From UBA1737 sp964474685 (GTDB taxonomy: Bacteria; Bacillota_I; Bacilli_A; ML615J-28; CAG-313), in assembly GCA_964474685.1 (NCBI GenBank), contig CAYYTE010000053.1, positions 1 to 7,031 on the forward strand: a stretch of 7,031 nucleotides of DNA, written 5' to 3'. Position numbers and translations under genes: made by a program. Shown here piece by piece: positions 3,989 to 7,031 of this stretch. Within the stretch, counting starts at the first letter, position 1. Each line of letters opens with the position of its first letter. The notes below the pieces were generated by a model, which had not been told where the DNA came from, did no database searches, and saw only the letters and a program-made list of their open reading frames with translations.

Positions 3989-6592
3989 ATGGAAACAAAT
4001 AAAGAAGTATACGTTCAAGAAATTGATGAAATGGTTGTTAATGCCACAAAAGCACTGGAAGAATTTCGAATGCTTAATCAAGAACAAGTTGATTATATCG
4101 TGTCGAAAGCAAGTGTTGCAGCAATAGACAATCATGGCAAACTTGCAAAAGCTGCATTTGATGAAACAAATCGTGGTGTTTTTGAAGACAAAGCAACAAA
4201 GAATTTGTTTGCTTGTGAGTATGTTGTTAATTATATGAGACATTTAAAAACTGTTGGAGTTATTAAAGAAGACCCTGTAACTGGAATTACAGAGATTGCG
4301 GATCCAGTTGGTGTTGTATGTGGTATCACACCTACGACAAACCCTACTTCTACGGTTATATTTAAATCTTTAATTTGCTTAAAAACTAGAAATCCAATTA
4401 TATTTGCTTTTCATCCTTCTGCACAAGAATCTAGTAAAATGGCTGCTGTGATTATTAAAGAAGCATGTGAAAAAGCTGGTGCTCCGAAAAACTGTATTCA
4501 ATGGATTGAACATCCATCGATTGACGCTACGACATATCTAATGCACCATGATGGAATTGCAACTATTCTTGCTACTGGTGGTAATGCAATGGTTAAAGCA
4601 GCATATTCTTGTGGCAAACCAGCGTTAGGAGTTGGAGCCGGAAACGTTCCTGCATATATTGAGAAATCAGCAAATATAGACCAAGCTACAAATGATATAG
4701 TGATGAGTAAATCTTTTGATAATGGTATGATTTGTGCTTCTGAACAAGCTGTTATCATTGATAAAGAGATCTACGAAGATACAGTTAAGCACTTTAAAAA
4801 ATATGGCGTATATTTTGTTAGTAAAGAAGAAAAAGTTTTACTTGAGAAGTATATGTTTGGCGTAACATCCAAAGAAGATGTTCTAAATGCTCGTTTAAAT
4901 TCTAAGTTGGTTGGTAAATCAGCTCATTGGATTGCTAAAGAAGCGGGATTTGATGTTCCGGATTCTACTCCGATTCTTGCTGTTGAATGCAGTGAAGTCG
5001 GTGTTAACGAACCAATGACTAGAGAAAAACTATCTCCTGTTCTTGCTATTCTAAAAGCTAAATCTACAGATGATGGAATGTTAAAAGCATCTCAAATGGT
5101 TGAGTTTAATGGGTTAGGTCATAGTGCCGCTATCCATACAAAAACACAAGCAATGGCGGATGAATTTGGTAAACGTGTAAAAGCGATTCGTGTTATTTGG
5201 AATTCACCCTCTAGTTTTGGTGGTATAGGTAATATCTACAACTCATTTACACCTTCTATGACCCTTGGTTGTGGAAGCTATGGTGGAAATTCTGTAGGCG
5301 GTAATATTAACGCATTGAACTTAATAAATATTAAGAAAGTGGGAAAGAGAAGAAATAATATGCAATGGTTTAAAGTTCCCTCAAAAATATATTTTGAAAG
5401 AAATTCAATTCAATATCTTCATGATATGAAAGATATAAATCGTGCTTTTATTGTTACAGATCGAACAATGGTTGATTTAGGGTTTGTCAATAAGATTACA
5501 GATCAATTAAATTCAAGAAGAAATGAAGTTCAATTTGAACTATTCTGTGATGTTGAACCTGACCCAGATATTGAAACAATACGTCAAGGGTTAAAATTAA
5601 TGGATTCTTTCAAACCAGATACAATTATTGCCTTAGGTGGTGGTTCTGCTATGGACGCCGCAAAAGGAATGTGGCTATTCTATGAACATCCAGAAGTTGA
5701 TTTTAACGATTTAAAACAAAAATTTATGGATATTCGTAAACGTGCATTTAAGTATCCTGAACTTGGTAAAAAAAGTCATTTAGTATGTATTCCAACAACA
5801 TCCGGAACAGGTTCGGAAGTATCTCCGTTTGCAGTTATTAGTGATAAGAAAAACAACCTAAAATATCCATTAGCTGATTATTCACTAACTCCTACAATCG
5901 CTATTATTGATCCTGAGTTTACAACAAACTTACCTCCATTTGTAACTGCTATTACAGGTATGGACGTATTAACTCACGCAATTGAAGCATATGTTTCCGT
6001 ATTAGCTAGTGATTATACAGATGGTCTTGCTCTTCAAGCTATTAAGATGGTGTTTGAATATTTACCAAGAGCAGTAAAAGACGGCAAAAATGACTTGGAG
6101 GCTCGTGAAAAAATGCACAATGCTTCTACTATTGCGGGGATGGCATTTGCAAATGCATTCCTTGGATTGAATCACTCATTAGCTCATAAGATTGGTGGTG
6201 AATTCCATGTTGCTCATGGATTAGCGAATGCAATTTTACTACCACATGTTATTAAGTATAATGGCACTGTTCCTCAAAAATTAGCAACTTGGCCAAAGTA
6301 TGATTATTACAAAGCGGATAAAAAATATCAAGATATTGCTAAATTGATTGGACTTCATGCAACTACTCCACAAGAAGGAGTTACCGAATTAGCAAATGCT
6401 GTTATGGCATTAGGAAAAGAAGTAGGTATCAATATGAATTTTGATGCTTGCGTTGAAGAAAAATTATGGAACGAGAAGATGGAAGAAATATGTTATCTTG
6501 CTTATGAAGATCAATGTTCTCCAGCAAATCCTCGAGTACCTATGATTGAAGATATGAAGCAAATTCTAAAAGATGCATATAAAGGTAACTAA
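3989..6592 (+). CDS. adhE: Bifunctional acetaldehyde-CoA/alcohol dehydrogenase AdhE
   Basis: The 867-residue protein is the full two-domain AdhE, cytosolic and known in other bacteria to form long helical polymers (spirosomes). It reduces acetyl-CoA to acetaldehyde and then to ethanol, using two NADH. The N-terminal aldehyde dehydrogenase domain (about 1-440) has GVGAGNVP at 214-221 and the catalytic Cys249 in NGMICASEQ. A linker containing KRRNNMQWFKVP (about 452-463) leads to the iron alcohol dehydrogenase domain. There Asp491 in IVTDRTM fits NAD(H) use, GGGSAMDAAK lies at 550-559, and the metal ligands are Asp659, His663, His729 and His743. All key residues are intact. GGAGG at 3979-3983 sets the ATG at 3989; an in-frame TTG at 3977 overlaps that site and is rejected. 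It is followed by a strong terminator, so it forms its own unit or the end of one with the upstream dehydrogenase. Confidence 0.97.
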   Translation: METNKEVYVQEIDEMVVNATKALEEFRMLNQEQVDYIVSKASVAAIDNHGKLAKAAFDETNRGVFEDKATKNLFACEYVVNYMRHLKTVGVIKEDPVTGITEIADPVGVVCGITPTTNPTSTVIFKSLICLKTRNPIIFAFHPSAQESSKMAAVIIKEACEKAGAPKNCIQWIEHPSIDATTYLMHHDGIATILATGGNAMVKAAYSCGKPALGVGAGNVPAYIEKSANIDQATNDIVMSKSFDNGMICASEQAVIIDKEIYEDTVKHFKKYGVYFVSKEEKVLLEKYMFGVTSKEDVLNARLNSKLVGKSAHWIAKEAGFDVPDSTPILAVECSEVGVNEPMTREKLSPVLAILKAKSTDDGMLKASQMVEFNGLGHSAAIHTKTQAMADEFGKRVKAIRVIWNSPSSFGGIGNIYNSFTPSMTLGCGSYGGNSVGGNINALNLINIKKVGKRRNNMQWFKVPSKIYFERNSIQYLHDMKDINRAFIVTDRTMVDLGFVNKITDQLNSRRNEVQFELFCDVEPDPDIETIRQGLKLMDSFKPDTIIALGGGSAMDAAKGMWLFYEHPEVDFNDLKQKFMDIRKRAFKYPELGKKSHLVCIPTTSGTGSEVSPFAVISDKKNNLKYPLADYSLTPTIAIIDPEFTTNLPPFVTAITGMDVLTHAIEAYVSVLASDYTDGLALQAIKMVFEYLPRAVKDGKNDLEAREKMHNASTIAGMAFANAFLGLNHSLAHKIGGEFHVAHGLANAILLPHVIKYNGTVPQKLATWPKYDYYKADKKYQDIAKLIGLHATTPQEGVTELANAVMALGKEVGINMNFDACVEEKLWNEKMEEICYLAYEDQCSPANPRVPMIEDMKQILKDAYKGN

Positions 6593-6609
6593 AATATAGC
6601 AAAATTTCA

Positions 6610-6653
6610 AAAAACCTTTTAATGGTGTTTTATCATTAAGAGGTTTTTATTTT
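6610..6653 (+). terminator. Rho-independent terminator of adhE
   Basis: A 15-bp stem (6610-6624 with 6634-6648) with a single T-G wobble and a nine-base loop ends in five T's, then ATTTT. The A-rich left flank means it may also work for minus-strand transcripts. Confidence 0.9.
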
Positions 6654-6657
6654 AACA

Positions 6658-6721
6658 TGTCAGGCTATCAACGTAGATCAATAAAGTACTGACAGGTTTA
6701 AAATGAAATAAGTATTTAAAC
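6658..6721. repeat. Two adjacent inverted repeats in the gap between adhE and the tRNA genes
   Basis: TGTCAG (6658-6663) faces CTGACA (6689-6694), and directly after it GTTTAAA (6696-6702) faces TTTAAAC (6715-6721). No reading frame or known RNA was recognised here. The arms are short and could be chance. Confidence 0.35.
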
Positions 6722-6730
6722 TTTGGTAAC

Positions 6731-6758
6731 AAAAAAACAAACAATTGCTTGTTTGTTT
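6731..6758 (-). terminator. Rho-independent terminator of the tRNA operon
   Basis: A perfect 10-bp stem (6735-6744 with 6749-6758) with a four-base loop is followed, reading the minus strand, by a run of seven T's (the A's at 6731-6737, of which four lie outside the stem). It lies about 10 bases past the 3' end of tRNA-Glu. Confidence 0.85.
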
Positions 6759-6767
6759 AATTTCTTA

Positions 6768-6844
6768 TGGTGATCCAAACGGGATTCGAACCCATGAATG
6801 CATGCGTGAAAGGCATGTGAGTTAAGCCGCTTCTCCATTGGACC
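6768..6844 (-). tRNA. tRNA-Glu, anticodon UUC
   Basis: The minus strand folds as a complete 77-nt tRNA with encoded CCA. The acceptor stem pairs GGTCCAA with TTGGATC (one G-T), and the discriminator is A. The D stem is GAG/CTC with GG in its loop. The anticodon stem CATGC/GCATG encloses CTTTCAC, giving anticodon TTC. The T arm is ATGGG TTCGAAT CCCGT. It decodes GAA and GAG. It lies three bases after tRNA-Ser in the same transcript. Confidence 0.95.
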
Positions 6845-6847
6845 AAA

Positions 6848-6938
6848 TGGCGGAGTAAAAGGGATTCGAACCCTTGCGCCAGTCTCCCAGCCTACGCCCT
6901 TAGCAGGGGCGCCTCTTGAGCCTCTTGAGTATTACTCC
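6848..6938 (-). tRNA. tRNA-Ser, anticodon GCU
   Basis: The minus strand gives a 91-nt class II tRNA with encoded CCA. The acceptor stem GGAGTAA pairs perfectly with TTACTCC, and the discriminator G is as expected for serine. The D arm is CTC/GAG. The anticodon stem CGCCC/GGGCG encloses CTGCTAA, giving anticodon GCT for AGC and AGU codons. A long variable arm and the T arm AAGGG TTCGAAT CCCTT follow. It is the first gene of the tRNA operon. Confidence 0.96.
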
Positions 6939-6948
6939 GTGCTTTAGT

Positions 6949-6977
6949 ATTATACCTTTTTTTTATCATTTTGTCAA
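6949..6977 (-). promoter_or_regulatory. Consensus sigma-A promoter of the tRNA operon
   Basis: On the minus strand TTGACA (6977-6972) and TATAAT (6954-6949) are separated by exactly 17 bp, a perfect match to the vegetative consensus. Transcription should start near 6942-6943, only four or five bases before tRNA-Ser. Confidence 0.93.
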
Positions 6978-7031
6978 ACGATATACAAAAGGATATTTTT
7001 TATAAAGGATTTAAAGTAACATTTTTAAATC

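Noticed and set aside
3974..4243. Minus-strand open frame opposite the start of adhE
   Set aside because: It is a shadow of a strongly supported coding frame, with low-complexity Phe/Ile/Cys-rich translation and no promoter or ribosome site.
5360..5362. Internal ATG in adhE that might start a separate alcohol dehydrogenase
   Set aside because: It lies in the conserved AdhE linker (MQWFKVP); the frame is unbroken and no well-placed ribosome binding site is seen, only a purine-rich stretch.
6768..6938. Repeated GGATTCGAACCC as a possible attachment-site duplication
   Set aside because: The repeat is simply the conserved T-arm of two neighbouring tRNA genes, and no integrase is present.
1..7031. 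Possible use of the mycoplasma code (TGA = Trp), hinted by AT-richness and no TGA stop codon in six genes
   Set aside because: About twelve tryptophans are all encoded by TGG and no frame needs TGA read-through, which a TGA-decoding organism this AT-rich would not show. The lack of TGA stops in six genes is within chance.
6978..7031. Possible upstream activating element or gene at the right edge, with AAAGGAT repeated twice
   Set aside because: It is only A/T-rich sequence upstream of the tRNA promoter, too short and simple to support a call.

Overview
The window is AT-rich DNA that reads like a fermentative low-GC Gram-positive bacterium, either a Firmicute in the Bacilli/Erysipelotrichia direction or a relative of the Mollicutes. 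The grounds are a WhiA gene, strong Shine-Dalgarno sites, sigma-A-type promoters, CCA-encoding tRNA genes and an AdhE-type fermentation enzyme. About twelve tryptophans across the proteins are all TGG and no gene needs TGA as a sense codon, so the standard bacterial code fits and the mycoplasma code does not. The species cannot be named from this sequence alone.

Layout: (1) Positions 1-461 hold the 3' part of a HAD-family phosphatase. It overlaps by 14 bp the start of whiA (448-1404), which ends inside a rho-independent terminator. (2) Positions 1448-2511 form a self-contained two-gene unit with its own promoter and terminator. It encodes a thioredoxin-fold lipoprotein with a CEYC motif and, 21 bp downstream, a membrane-anchored protein that looks like a cysteine-free version of the same fold. 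(3) Positions 2526-3826 hold an iron-dependent alcohol dehydrogenase, probably NADPH-linked. Its promoter is framed by three exact copies of the palindrome TATCGATA, a likely repressor-operator array. (4) After a 162-bp intergenic region with a long hairpin and a weak promoter comes adhE (3989-6592), the bifunctional acetaldehyde-CoA/alcohol dehydrogenase, followed by a strong terminator. (5) On the minus strand, at the right end, a near-perfect sigma-A promoter drives tRNA-Ser(GCU) and tRNA-Glu(UUC), which end in their own terminator facing the adhE unit.

Functionally, the two dehydrogenases point to reduction of acetyl-CoA to ethanol (AdhE, NADH-type) plus a second aldehyde or alcohol reduction step (stand-alone enzyme, NADPH-type). 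The thioredoxin-like pair points to an extracytoplasmic thiol or scaffold function of unknown target. The observations most worth a second look are the TATCGATA operator cluster and the active/cysteine-less thioredoxin-fold pair. I did not find a clear novel defence or mobile system here: there are no transposases, CRISPR repeats or phage genes.
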